This document shows positions 13,913 to 20,022 of a stretch of DNA of 20,022 bases, in pieces. The DNA lies in the NCBI GenBank assembly GCA_027718005.1, contig JALLOP010000019.1:1-20022 (forward strand), written 5' to 3'. Position 1 is the stretch's first letter; each line of letters starts with the position of its first letter. The stretch is from Patescibacteria group bacterium AH-259-L07. GTDB lineage: Bacteria; Patescibacteriota; Patescibacteriia; UBA2591; UBA6264. The position numbers and the translations under genes are program-made. The notes under the pieces were generated by a model. It did no database searches. It worked only from the letters and a program-made list of their open reading frames with translations, and was not told where the DNA came from.

Positions 13913-14422
13913 ATGAAAAAAACTGTTTTAGGGATTTTAGTTTTGATGGTTTTATTTGGAGGATTGACAATTGCCCAAGACGCAGTCGAGAAAGGAAAGT
14001 CAGCCCCAGATTTCACGCTGGAAGATCTTAAAGGAAACAAGGTAAGCTTGAGCGATTTTAAAGGAAAAGTTATTTTGTTGAATTTCTGGGCAACTTGGTG
14101 TCCACCCTGTAGGGCTGAAATGCCTTCTATGGAGCGATTGTATCAAGAATTTAAAGATAGTAGTTTGGTGGTTGTTGCAGTGAGCTGGGGAGATGCTAAA
14201 AAAAAAGTGAAAAAATTTGTCCAAAAAAATAATCTCACTTTCGTGATGCTGCTTGATCCAAAAAAGGAAACCAAAAAGAAATATCCTTCTCGGTACATTC
14301 CCTATTCTATTATTATTGACCAGGACGGTATAGTGAAAAACACAATACTCGGGTCCAAGGAATGGGATAGCGATGAAACTTTGCTGAATCTTTTACGTTC
14401 TTTGCCAGATATGAAAAAGTAA
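13913..14422 (+). CDS. Exported TlpA/ResA-like thioredoxin-fold protein
   Basis: A 169-residue protein with a signal peptide (1-21: two lysines, hydrophobic core, A-Q) and a TlpA-like thioredoxin domain from about 28 onward. The active site is W62-C63-P-P-C66 and the cis-proline is P130. The A-P-D-F-T-L start and insertion before the W-C motif are typical of the AhpC/TSA-Redoxin-TlpA group, which act as extracytoplasmic thiol reductants or thiol-dependent oxidoreductases. ATG 13913 is preferred over the in-frame GTG at 13907 because GTG overlaps the strong GGGAGG ribosome site, which is well spaced only for ATG 13913. It is a single-gene unit with its own promoter and terminator. It probably acts in the same compartment as the anchored VKOR-type thioredoxin. 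Confidence 0.92.
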   Translation: MKKTVLGILVLMVLFGGLTIAQDAVEKGKSAPDFTLEDLKGNKVSLSDFKGKVILLNFWATWCPPCRAEMPSMERLYQEFKDSSLVVVAVSWGDAKKKVKKFVQKNNLTFVMLLDPKKETKKKYPSRYIPYSIIIDQDGIVKNTILGSKEWDSDETLLNLLRSLPDMKK

Positions 14423-14482
14423 AAGAGTGAAATGGCAACGGAAATGGTTTTATTTATTTGCTTCAACAACAAAGTTGAATAT

Positions 14483-14516
14483 AAAAAGGGCAGTGCCTGT
14501 TGACTGCTCTTTTTTT
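14483..14516 (+). terminator. Rho-independent terminator after the TlpA-like gene
   Basis: AAAAAGGGCAGT (14483-14494) pairs with ACTGCTCTTTTT (from 14503), with one G-T wobble and an 8-base loop, and ends in a run of eight T to 14516. Confidence 0.88.
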
Positions 14517-14544
14517 GAACAGGGTAAACCCTTTTTAATAAATA

Positions 14545-14553
14545 TGTTACAAT
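14545..14553 (+). promoter_or_regulatory. Extended -10 promoter for thiI
   Basis: TG-T-TACAAT (14545-14553) fits an extended -10 element, which can work with a poor -35; none is evident at the right distance. Transcription from about 14560 leaves a leader of some 24 bases with no Shine-Dalgarno. Confidence 0.45.
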
Positions 14554-14583
14554 GTTCTCATGTTCTAATGTTTTCATGGTTTT

Positions 14584-15756
14584 ATGAATTATATAATTTG
14601 TCATTATTCAGAGATAGGGCTTAAGGGTAAAAATAGAAGATTTTTTGAGGAGAGGTTGATACAGAATATAAGGCGGACATTGAAGCCGTCTGATGTTGAA
14701 TTTGTAAAGCGAATATCTGGGAGAATCCTTATAAAATTAACGCTGAAGGGAGAAAAAAGCCAAAAACAGATTCAGAGCGCATTAAAAAATATTTTTGGCA
14801 TTGCATATTTTTCATTTGCAGTAGAAGCAGAGCAAAGCATAGAAGCAATGCAGAAAACAGCATATGAATTAATTAAAGACAAAGAATTTAAAACATTCCG
14901 TGTTCTTACCAAGCGATCAAATAAAAATTTTCCTATCATCTCGCCAGACGTAAACAAAAAAGTCAGTGCATATATTTTTAAACATGTAAGTTCAGATAAA
15001 CGAGCCGATTTGAAAAATCCTGATATAACTATTTATATTGAAATTGTAGAAAAATATGCATTTGTGTATTTGCAAAAAATAAAAGGTCCTGGCGGTTTGC
15101 CTGTTGGTGTGGGCGGCAGGGCTTTAGTATTGCTTTCTGGCGGTATTGATTCTCCAGTTGCGTCATACTATGCAATGAAACGCGGGGTAAAACTTGATTT
15201 TATTCACTTTCATGCCTATCCGTATACCAATAAAGCATCAATTGAAAAAGTGAGAAAAATAATTACTGTTTTAAGTAAATTTCAATTCAAGTCAATCCTA
15301 TATTTAATTTCATTTGCTGATATTCAAAAACAAATTGTAGCTAAAACCCCGCCCAAGCTTCGGGTAGTCCTCTATCGTCGGTTTATGGCACGGATTGCGC
15401 AAGGTATTGCTCAAAGAAATAACATTTTGGCTTTGGTCAGTGGTGAAAGTTTAGGCCAGGTTGCCTCACAAACATTAGAAAATATATCAGTTATAAGTAA
15501 TGCGGTTGATATTCCTATTCTGCGTCCATTAATTGGACAGGATAAACAAGAAATAGTTGAAAAAGCAAAAGAGATCGGTACGTATGACATTTCTATTTTG
15601 CCTGATCAAGATTGCTGCGCCCGGTTTGTGCCAAAACATCCAGAAACCAAAGCGCGGCTCAAAGACATACAAAAGGCAGAAAAAAAATTAAAAACAAAAA
15701 AATTAATTAAGGCAGCTCTCCGAGGAACTGTTAAGGAAAGCATTAGTTTTAAATAA
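14584..15756 (+). CDS. thiI: tRNA 4-thiouridine synthetase ThiI
   Basis: ThiI adenylates and thiolates U8 of tRNA and in some bacteria feeds sulfur to thiamine thiazole synthesis. The 390 residues show an N-terminal ferredoxin-like and THUMP region (about 1-165), then the PP-loop pyrophosphatase motif S185-G-G-I-D-S-P at 185-191. The S-G-E-S-L-G-Q-V-A-S-Q motif (286-296) follows, and then D341-Q-D-C344-C345 near the position of the catalytic cysteine. There is no C-terminal rhodanese domain, so sulfur must come from a separate carrier such as a cysteine desulfurase. This shorter form is common outside gammaproteobacteria. No thiamine gene or TPP riboswitch is in the window, so tRNA modification is the likelier role. 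The ATG at 14584 gives the canonical start of the protein. Confidence 0.94.
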   Translation: MNYIICHYSEIGLKGKNRRFFEERLIQNIRRTLKPSDVEFVKRISGRILIKLTLKGEKSQKQIQSALKNIFGIAYFSFAVEAEQSIEAMQKTAYELIKDKEFKTFRVLTKRSNKNFPIISPDVNKKVSAYIFKHVSSDKRADLKNPDITIYIEIVEKYAFVYLQKIKGPGGLPVGVGGRALVLLSGGIDSPVASYYAMKRGVKLDFIHFHAYPYTNKASIEKVRKIITVLSKFQFKSILYLISFADIQKQIVAKTPPKLRVVLYRRFMARIAQGIAQRNNILALVSGESLGQVASQTLENISVISNAVDIPILRPLIGQDKQEIVEKAKEIGTYDISILPDQDCCARFVPKHPETKARLKDIQKAEKKLKTKKLIKAALRGTVKESISFK

Positions 15757-15809
15757 ATTAAAAAGTGTGTTATAAGTTGATAGGTATAATAAATTAATAT
15801 ATATGTCTT

Positions 15810-16136
15810 ATGTTTAGACATTTTAAATGTTCCCAATGCGGGAAAAAATCTAAGAGCGGCGGTGATTGCTGCGGTAAGCCAATGGAGAAAGTGTGTTCAT
15901 GTTGTGGATATTCTTGTTGTCGTTGTCTTGTTGAGGGCATAAAGTGGACGACATTTGTACTTGCAGTTCTTGCAACGATTCTTGCATGGGTTGCGAGCGC
16001 GAAAGGAGCTCCACTTTGGGAAGGGAAGTTTTTTGGCGGGGGCGAAACGCATTTGTTTCATGATGCGCTGATTTTTTATGCTCTTGCCATTTTTTTCAGC
16101 CATTTTCGCAAACGCCGCTGTCATTGCAAGAAGTAG
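15810..16136 (+). CDS. Small cysteine-rich membrane protein (108 aa)
   Basis: I do not recognise a family. The N-terminus is exceptionally cysteine-rich: C7-x2-C10, C20-C21, C29-x-C31-C32, C36-C37-x-C39. One membrane helix at about 46-66 follows, then a glycine-rich loop with H81 and H84, a second helix at about 85-98, and a basic tail with C104-x-C106. The paired knuckles look like a zinc ribbon or another metal or cluster site on the cytoplasmic side of a two-helix hairpin, with the tail on the same side. It is separated from thiI by 53 bases and may be co-transcribed with it, although TATAAT (15785-15790) and a TTGATA/TATATG pair lie just upstream of ATG 15810. No Shine-Dalgarno is seen. 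A role in metal or sulfur handling is conceivable only by composition and context. Confidence 0.8.
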   Translation: MFRHFKCSQCGKKSKSGGDCCGKPMEKVCSCCGYSCCRCLVEGIKWTTFVLAVLATILAWVASAKGAPLWEGKFFGGGETHLFHDALIFYALAIFFSHFRKRRCHCKK

Positions 16137-16190
16137 ATATTTTTCTCCTTTTTGTCTCTTTATCCACATACTGAGAGAGGGGGGAAATTT

Positions 16191-16212
16191 TAGTATGGCA
16201 ATAGTATGGCAA
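16191..16212 (+). repeat. Tandem 11-bp repeat upstream of the S55-like gene's promoter
   Basis: TAGTATGGCAA occurs twice head to tail (16191-16201 and 16202-16212). It ends 6 bases before the -35 box, so it is spaced by one helical turn and placed where an activator could touch RNA polymerase. Confidence 0.7.
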
Positions 16213-16218
16213 TAGACC

Positions 16219-16279
16219 TTGACAGATTCATAACAAAATGTTATCCTAATAACAGCATAACGATCTTAACAAAGGAGGT
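16219..16279 (+). promoter_or_regulatory. Promoter and ribosome binding site of the S55-like gene
   Basis: TTGACA (16219-16224) and TATCCT (16242-16247) are 17 bases apart. A leader of about 35 bases holds AAAGGAGGT (16271-16279), eight bases before ATG 16288. This is the best Shine-Dalgarno in the window. Confidence 0.82.
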
Positions 16280-16287
16280 AAAAAACA

Positions 16288-18189
16288 ATGAGAAATTCCA
16301 GATTAACTGTATTGGCAATTGCAATGGCAGGAATATTGAGTTCTGTTGCCCTTGCTGACACCCTCAGTATTCCCATTATAAGCGCGGATGAAATTAGAGA
16401 TGCAGTAGATAGAGGGGTTACATTGAAAGGGTATATGCTTACCACGGTTGAAGGATATGAGCCAATGCGATTTGAGGCAGAGGTTTTAGATGTTATCTAC
16501 AAAAGTACATACGAAGAACTTGAACGCAAACCCTTTGCTCTTGTTAGATTTAGCGGCGGAGAAGGAGTGTACAGTATGAAAAATCTACGGATTGCGTTAG
16601 GCATGAGCGGATCAGCAGTTTATGTGTATACTGATAAGGGAGTTAAATATGTAGTGTCAAGGCTTTTTAGAAATGTCAGAGTTAAACACGTAGGCGGCAT
16701 AAGTAGACGGCGCCATTTTGATACATATGCCATAGCAGAGGTACAGCTTACTGAAACAATGGTGAAAAGTGCTGAGGCGATTGAAGCCGGCCTTTATGCC
16801 CCATCTGTGGAATTTATCGGCGATAACCAGGACAACTCTATAGTCGTGCTTGGTCCTTATTCTACGGGGAGCGACTCCGTTGAGCTATGTAATCCGTTTG
16901 ATGTTAGCACTGGCTACTACACTGACGTTAATGATTGGTTTTCTCGATCGACAACAATGACTGCAACTAACACGCGGGTAAAAATGAAGCCTGGTTCCCC
17001 CATTACTATTTATTTGGCTATTGGTGATTTAAGTATTAAAAAGTCTGGGACAGCAACTCTGGTTGATGGCAATACGTTTTATGCAGTTACTCATAGAGTT
17101 TATGGTGCTGGTGTCACCAGTCTTCCGGTAGGCATCCCGCGAGTTGTTACAACAGTACCCAATGCAAAAGCTTCCTACAGGCCCTCTAGAGACGTTAGTG
17201 AAATTATTGGGGTTGTCGATCTTGATTTTAACTGGGGCGTTAAAGGTACGCTAGGCAAGTATGCAAAAATGATTCCTGCTACTTTTACGATTCGAAATAA
17301 TGACCGTAAAAAAACATACCGTTCTTTTATTGCAGATGATCCTGATGTGACAAATTCGGTTCTTCAGAAGTTTGTTGATTACATATTGAAAGGCGGATAT
17401 AGAGAATTTAATATGGCCCGTCAATCAGAAGAAGGAAGCGTAAAGATTACTGCGCGATTGGAAGTGGATGGTGTAGGAGAGATTGAGCTTTCGCCCTATA
17501 TTGCAGTCTATAACAAGAAAACGCTTAAGAGGGCATTCGCACGCTACGCTTTTAGTTTACGACGAATGGTTCTTAATCTGCTTTCTGAGAGTGGCCTGTC
17601 AATAGAGTCAGTCACCCTTGACATAGAGTATTCTGCTGACTACGAATTTTTAAAATTTTCAAGCGTTAACTTCGATCACTCTAAAGCTGTTGCTGGAGAT
17701 AGTTTAAATCTTTTCTTAACCCTACGCCCATACGGAAATAACAAAGAGTCTCGCAAGAGTATCCCTTTTCTTATTCCAGAAAATGCGGCGCTTGGTGAGG
17801 TGAAAGTTCAGATCAGGAGCGGTAATAATCTCATTTGGGAGAAAGACGGAGACGGCGAGAGGCTCCCGACAGAGGAGCTGTTAGGGCGTATTTCTTCTTT
17901 TGGCAATACCTCTCTCTTTATAAAGGCAGACTTTAACAAGTTGAATTTGTCCAACGGAGATGGAGAAGATGAGGGAGCGGATTCAGTATTGGTTGATAGT
18001 TTGGGATGGCAGACACTCTCAAGAGAACAGGAAGATCTCCCTGTTTTTACGGTCTTTGAGCATATTCTGCCTCCTGTTAAAACTAAAGATAGAATACCGA
18101 TCATCGCCAATTCTACCCTAAAGCTGACTATTGTTACTGAAGAAGAAATGCAGCAAGAAAAGGAGCGGCTTGCAAAAGAAGAAGAATAG
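16288..18189 (+). CDS. Exported SpoIVB peptidase S55-like protein
   Basis: A 633-residue protein with a signal peptide (1-23, cleavage near A-L-A-D). Residues about 45-115 match the S55 pattern: G48-Y-M-L-T-T-V-E-G, R61-F-E-A-E-V-L-D-V, L85-V-R-F-S-G-G and the G105-M-S-G-S109 signature containing the expected catalytic serine. The second characteristic block follows at about 233-330: P-G-S, G246-D-L-S-I, G-T-A-T-x2-D-G, H269, L-P, and later K-M-I-P. S55 serine peptidases include SpoIVB; exported non-sporulation relatives are poorly understood. The usual G-M-S-G-S-P and G-H-P-F are here G-M-S-G-S-A and V-T-H-R, so activity is not assured. The C-terminal half is beta-rich and of unknown role, ending in a charged E/K/Q helix. 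The gene stops at UAG, followed by 24 in-frame sense codons of the same helical type. Confidence 0.82.
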   Translation: MRNSRLTVLAIAMAGILSSVALADTLSIPIISADEIRDAVDRGVTLKGYMLTTVEGYEPMRFEAEVLDVIYKSTYEELERKPFALVRFSGGEGVYSMKNLRIALGMSGSAVYVYTDKGVKYVVSRLFRNVRVKHVGGISRRRHFDTYAIAEVQLTETMVKSAEAIEAGLYAPSVEFIGDNQDNSIVVLGPYSTGSDSVELCNPFDVSTGYYTDVNDWFSRSTTMTATNTRVKMKPGSPITIYLAIGDLSIKKSGTATLVDGNTFYAVTHRVYGAGVTSLPVGIPRVVTTVPNAKASYRPSRDVSEIIGVVDLDFNWGVKGTLGKYAKMIPATFTIRNNDRKKTYRSFIADDPDVTNSVLQKFVDYILKGGYREFNMARQSEEGSVKITARLEVDGVGEIELSPYIAVYNKKTLKRAFARYAFSLRRMVLNLLSESGLSIESVTLDIEYSADYEFLKFSSVNFDHSKAVAGDSLNLFLTLRPYGNNKESRKSIPFLIPENAALGEVKVQIRSGNNLIWEKDGDGERLPTEELLGRISSFGNTSLFIKADFNKLNLSNGDGEDEGADSVLVDSLGWQTLSREQEDLPVFTVFEHILPPVKTKDRIPIIANSTLKLTIVTEEEMQQEKERLAKEEE

Positions 18190-18264
18190 CAAGAGATGAA
18201 GAAACAACAGGATGAGAAACAAAAAATTGATCAACAGCTTAATCAGTTAAAGATAAAACAGTAA
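18190..18264 (+). other. In-frame coiled-coil-like extension after the UAG of the S55-like gene
   Basis: After UAG (18187-18189) the frame stays open for 24 codons, rich in Q, K, E and D with heptad-like I/L, and ends at TAA (18262-18264), 16 bases before the terminator. The composition continues the C-terminal helix of the protein. It is probably a former C-terminus lost by a recent nonsense change, or a stop-codon read-through tail. Confidence 0.6.
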
Positions 18265-18280
18265 AATTTGTGACTATTTC

Positions 18281-18313
18281 AAAAGGATCCTGATATTCAT
18301 CAGGACCCTTTTT
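18281..18313 (+). terminator. Rho-independent terminator after the S55-like gene
   Basis: AAAAGGATCCTGAT (18281-18294) pairs with ATCAGGACCCTTTT (from 18299), with a single A-C mismatch and a 4-base loop, followed by T. It may also serve the convergent SpoIID-like gene. Confidence 0.85.
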
Positions 18314-18326
18314 AGTTTATCACTTG

Positions 18327-18340
18327 CCCAGTTTACTGGG
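18327..18340. repeat. Small CCCAG/CTGGG hairpin
   Basis: CCCAG-TTTA-CTGGG (18327-18340) is followed by TGCGGGATT. The hairpin at 7931-7944 is followed by TGAGGGATT, so both look like members of one dispersed element. It is just downstream of the SpoIID-like gene on the minus strand. Confidence 0.45.
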
Positions 18341-18347
18341 TGCGGGA

Positions 18348-19886
18348 TTAGTACATTTTTGTTAATTCGATATCAGTATAATAGTATTTTAAAATTTGAG
18401 AATAGTTGGCACCCTGAGATGCTGCCGTCATTCCACTTATTTGTGGGAGCCCCACGCCATGACCGCGTAATGGCTTTCCTACGCTTGGCGGATCTGATTT
18501 TGATTGCAGATAGGCTACGGGGGCGCTGGTCATTCCAGCTTCATACGATGAGCGGGTCTTACCATCGCTTTGGGCAAAATAAAATGCCAAAATAGGATCA
18601 TTAGAATAGGTTGCCGCAACTCCAGTAGTATCTGACACAGCACGTACCGTATTGGGTGCGCGCAGTTCTCTCTGGTATCCTCGATAGACCTGATCAGCTT
18701 GAGTTGAGCGGACCGTAAAAAAAGGATCACCTGTTGGCGTATTTGTATATTTAGGTGTTTCATATCTAAACAGTGCATAGGTCCGTGCCGCAACCATTTG
18801 TGCTTTTAAAAATTCATATTGAGATGTATCAGAAACCTCGGCAACTCCTTTGAGGTATTCCTCAAAGGGCAATTGGTTAATTAACCAGAGACGTTCTGTG
18901 TTCGGATTATAGTGTATCTCTATCTGGTCTCTGAATTCGTTATCAAAGGTATTGTCATTGTCCCAAAATGGACCGTTTTGCCAGTTGTTAATTTTAAAAA
19001 TAGGATTGTTGTCGCTTCGAAGTGTGACATAAGAGTCAGTCATAAGAAGGCGCTTGCCATTACTGTTATTGATAAAGTAGCGATCAATATCATAATCATA
19101 ATCAACCTCTATGACTTCGCCTTCGGTATTTTTAACCAATAATCTGCCGTTTCTGTCATAAATATCATATAACGTATTATTGAGTGTAGAAATTTTAAAT
19201 GGAAGATATGTGCTTTTTTCTGGTTTTTCAACATATAAGAGACCAACGCGAATATCTGGGCCAAGGGGGAGGTTTTGCCATTTATAGTTATTGGCAATAG
19301 TAACGTCAGCATTAATAGTTTGCCACCATAGTTCTTCAGGTTCAGGTTCGGGAGTTGGTGCAGGAGCAGGTGTTGGCTCAGGCGTTGGCTCAGGCGTTGG
19401 CGTTGGTTCTATTGCTTCAGTGGTAATTTCAATAACTTTGATACCTACTTCAATATCACCGCCCTCAATTTTTGTTGAGCCGGCAAAAAGTTTAAATTTT
19501 TGCCAGTACATGCCAGCTTGCCGTGGGGCTAAGAGGGTAAATCTAAAAAGCGCCTCGTCTTCAGGGAAAATAGTTAATGCTGGATTAACCCGATTCGGCG
19601 TATAGCTATTATACCAGGTTGTGTGTGCGATTTTACTTTGTTGACCAGTGGCAGTTCGCAGCGTTACTTGTTCAGGTCCCATGCCGCTCCAATATTGTGA
19701 TCCAGTATTTTTAAATATAACCCAAAACTCAATAGTTTCAGTAGCCCCTAATTCAGGAATCGCCGCATGACTTTGACTAATTCGTTGCGCTGCATATCCC
19801 GTTTGTGCAAAAGCAATTTGTGGAAACACAAAAAAGGCTGTTAGAAATAATCCCAAAACAATTTTAGTCAAATAATTTGATTTCAT
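18348..19886 (-). CDS. Exported SpoIID/LytB-domain protein with an N-terminal Ig-like domain
   Basis: A 512-residue protein when started at ATG 19886, where a signal peptide (1-27, ending A-F-A-Q) begins; the frame is open further upstream to ATG 19997, but that would bury the signal sequence. Residues about 40-155 form an Ig-like domain with F-W-V-I-F-K-N-T-G, as in NBR1-type or CARDB-like modules. A proline-, threonine- and glutamate-rich linker spans 160-185. The SpoIID domain (about 210-512) has P340-F-E-E-Y-L-K-G-V-A-E with the candidate catalytic glutamate, A-x-R-T-Y-A, and the end motif G475-H-G-V-G-L-P-Q. SpoIID enzymes are peptidoglycan lytic transglycosylases, and related domains enhance amidases. 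A wall-remodelling role outside the membrane is expected. It converges with the S55-like gene and has its own promoter, which suggests a leaderless message. Confidence 0.9.
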   Translation of the reverse strand: MKSNYLTKIVLGLFLTAFFVFPQIAFAQTGYAAQRISQSHAAIPELGATETIEFWVIFKNTGSQYWSGMGPEQVTLRTATGQQSKIAHTTWYNSYTPNRVNPALTIFPEDEALFRFTLLAPRQAGMYWQKFKLFAGSTKIEGGDIEVGIKVIEITTEAIEPTPTPEPTPEPTPAPAPTPEPEPEELWWQTINADVTIANNYKWQNLPLGPDIRVGLLYVEKPEKSTYLPFKISTLNNTLYDIYDRNGRLLVKNTEGEVIEVDYDYDIDRYFINNSNGKRLLMTDSYVTLRSDNNPIFKINNWQNGPFWDNDNTFDNEFRDQIEIHYNPNTERLWLINQLPFEEYLKGVAEVSDTSQYEFLKAQMVAARTYALFRYETPKYTNTPTGDPFFTVRSTQADQVYRGYQRELRAPNTVRAVSDTTGVAATYSNDPILAFYFAQSDGKTRSSYEAGMTSAPVAYLQSKSDPPSVGKPLRGHGVGLPQISGMTAASQGANYSQILKYYYTDIELTKMY

Positions 19887-19892
19887 ATTCTT

Positions 19893-19921
19893 AATGTAGC
19901 CAGAATGCAACATAAAGTCAA
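19893..19921 (-). promoter_or_regulatory. Promoter of the SpoIID-like gene, probably leaderless
   Basis: On the minus strand TTGACT (19921-19916) and TACATT (19898-19893) are 17 bases apart. Only 6 bases separate the -10 box from ATG 19886, so the predicted start of transcription is at or next to the ATG. This also supports 19886 as the true start. Confidence 0.65.
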
Positions 19922-19989
19922 GCACATTAATCCTACTGTCATTTTGCTTACCATGCTCTGGTTTCATCAATAAAATTATTGTGCCTATA

Positions 19990-20020
19990 AACCGCAAACT
20001 TTTATAAAAAGTTTGCGGTT
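19990..20020. terminator. Strong hairpin at the window end
   Basis: AACCGCAAACTTTT (19990-20003) and AAAAGTTTGCGGTT (20007-20020) form a perfect 14-bp stem with a 3-base loop. It is probably the terminator of a gene beyond the window that reads toward it on the minus strand; positions 19922-19989 hold no recognisable gene. Confidence 0.65.
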
Positions 20021-20022
20021 AT

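Noticed and set aside
14423..14583. TPP riboswitch before thiI
   Set aside because: The stretch is a terminator plus a short AT-rich leader; I see none of the conserved TPP aptamer cores.
18160..18264. UAG or UGA recoding in this genome
   Set aside because: trxB ends in UAG and the exonuclease-WYL gene in UGA at natural C-termini, so both act as stops; a local nonsense change or read-through is simpler.
19887..19997. N-terminal extension of the SpoIID-like gene to ATG 19997
   Set aside because: It would read through the promoter at 19893-19921 and place 37 residues in front of the signal peptide.

Overview
The window looks like chromosome of a Candidate Phyla Radiation (Patescibacteria) bacterium. 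This rests on the AT-rich, tightly packed genes, the long lineage-type proteins of unknown function, the solitary VKOR-type thioredoxin domain, the bactofilin-like membrane protein and the scarcity of Shine-Dalgarno sequences. UGA and UAG both end genes normally (exonuclease-WYL gene and trxB), so the UGA-to-glycine code of Gracilibacteria/SR1 does not apply. The assignment is an inference from gene content; no rRNA or ribosomal protein gene is present.

Layout. 1-450: a tandem 70-bp repeat, a 49-residue cysteine-rich ORF and a large nested inverted repeat. 442-3703: a redox and metal block with DsbB, a VKOR-type thioredoxin, a divergent ZIP metal transporter, a thioredoxin-reductase-like flavoprotein and a small membrane protein. 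3731-5368: a predicted DEDDy exonuclease fused to a WYL domain, next to a small helical protein and what may be a second, degraded 3' end of the same gene family. 5542-6717: a bactofilin-like beta-repeat protein with a membrane domain. 6772-7811: a complete IS5-type insertion sequence with terminal inverted repeats and a 4-bp target duplication. 7812-8173: non-coding, dense in hairpins. 8174-13718: two very large proteins of unknown function (747 and 967 residues) separated by tRNA-Pro(UGG). 13719-20022: a TlpA-like exported thioredoxin, ThiI, a small cysteine-rich membrane protein, an exported SpoIVB/S55-like protein and, convergent with it, an exported SpoIID-like protein.

How the genes fit together. 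DsbB, the anchored thioredoxin, TrxB and the TlpA-like protein form a plausible extracytoplasmic and cytoplasmic thiol network. The bactofilin-like, S55-like and SpoIID-like proteins point to envelope work. The two exported proteins on the + strand (TlpA-like and S55-like) are the only genes with both a near-consensus sigma70 promoter and a strong Shine-Dalgarno. Most other genes show none, and several have a -10 box so close to the ATG that a leaderless mRNA is likely.

The points most worth following are the exonuclease-WYL fusion, the S55-like protein with a UAG just before an in-frame coiled-coil tail, the possible ART/KptA-like N-terminus of the 747-residue protein, the palindrome inside the 967-residue gene's promoter, and the shared hairpin families between genes.
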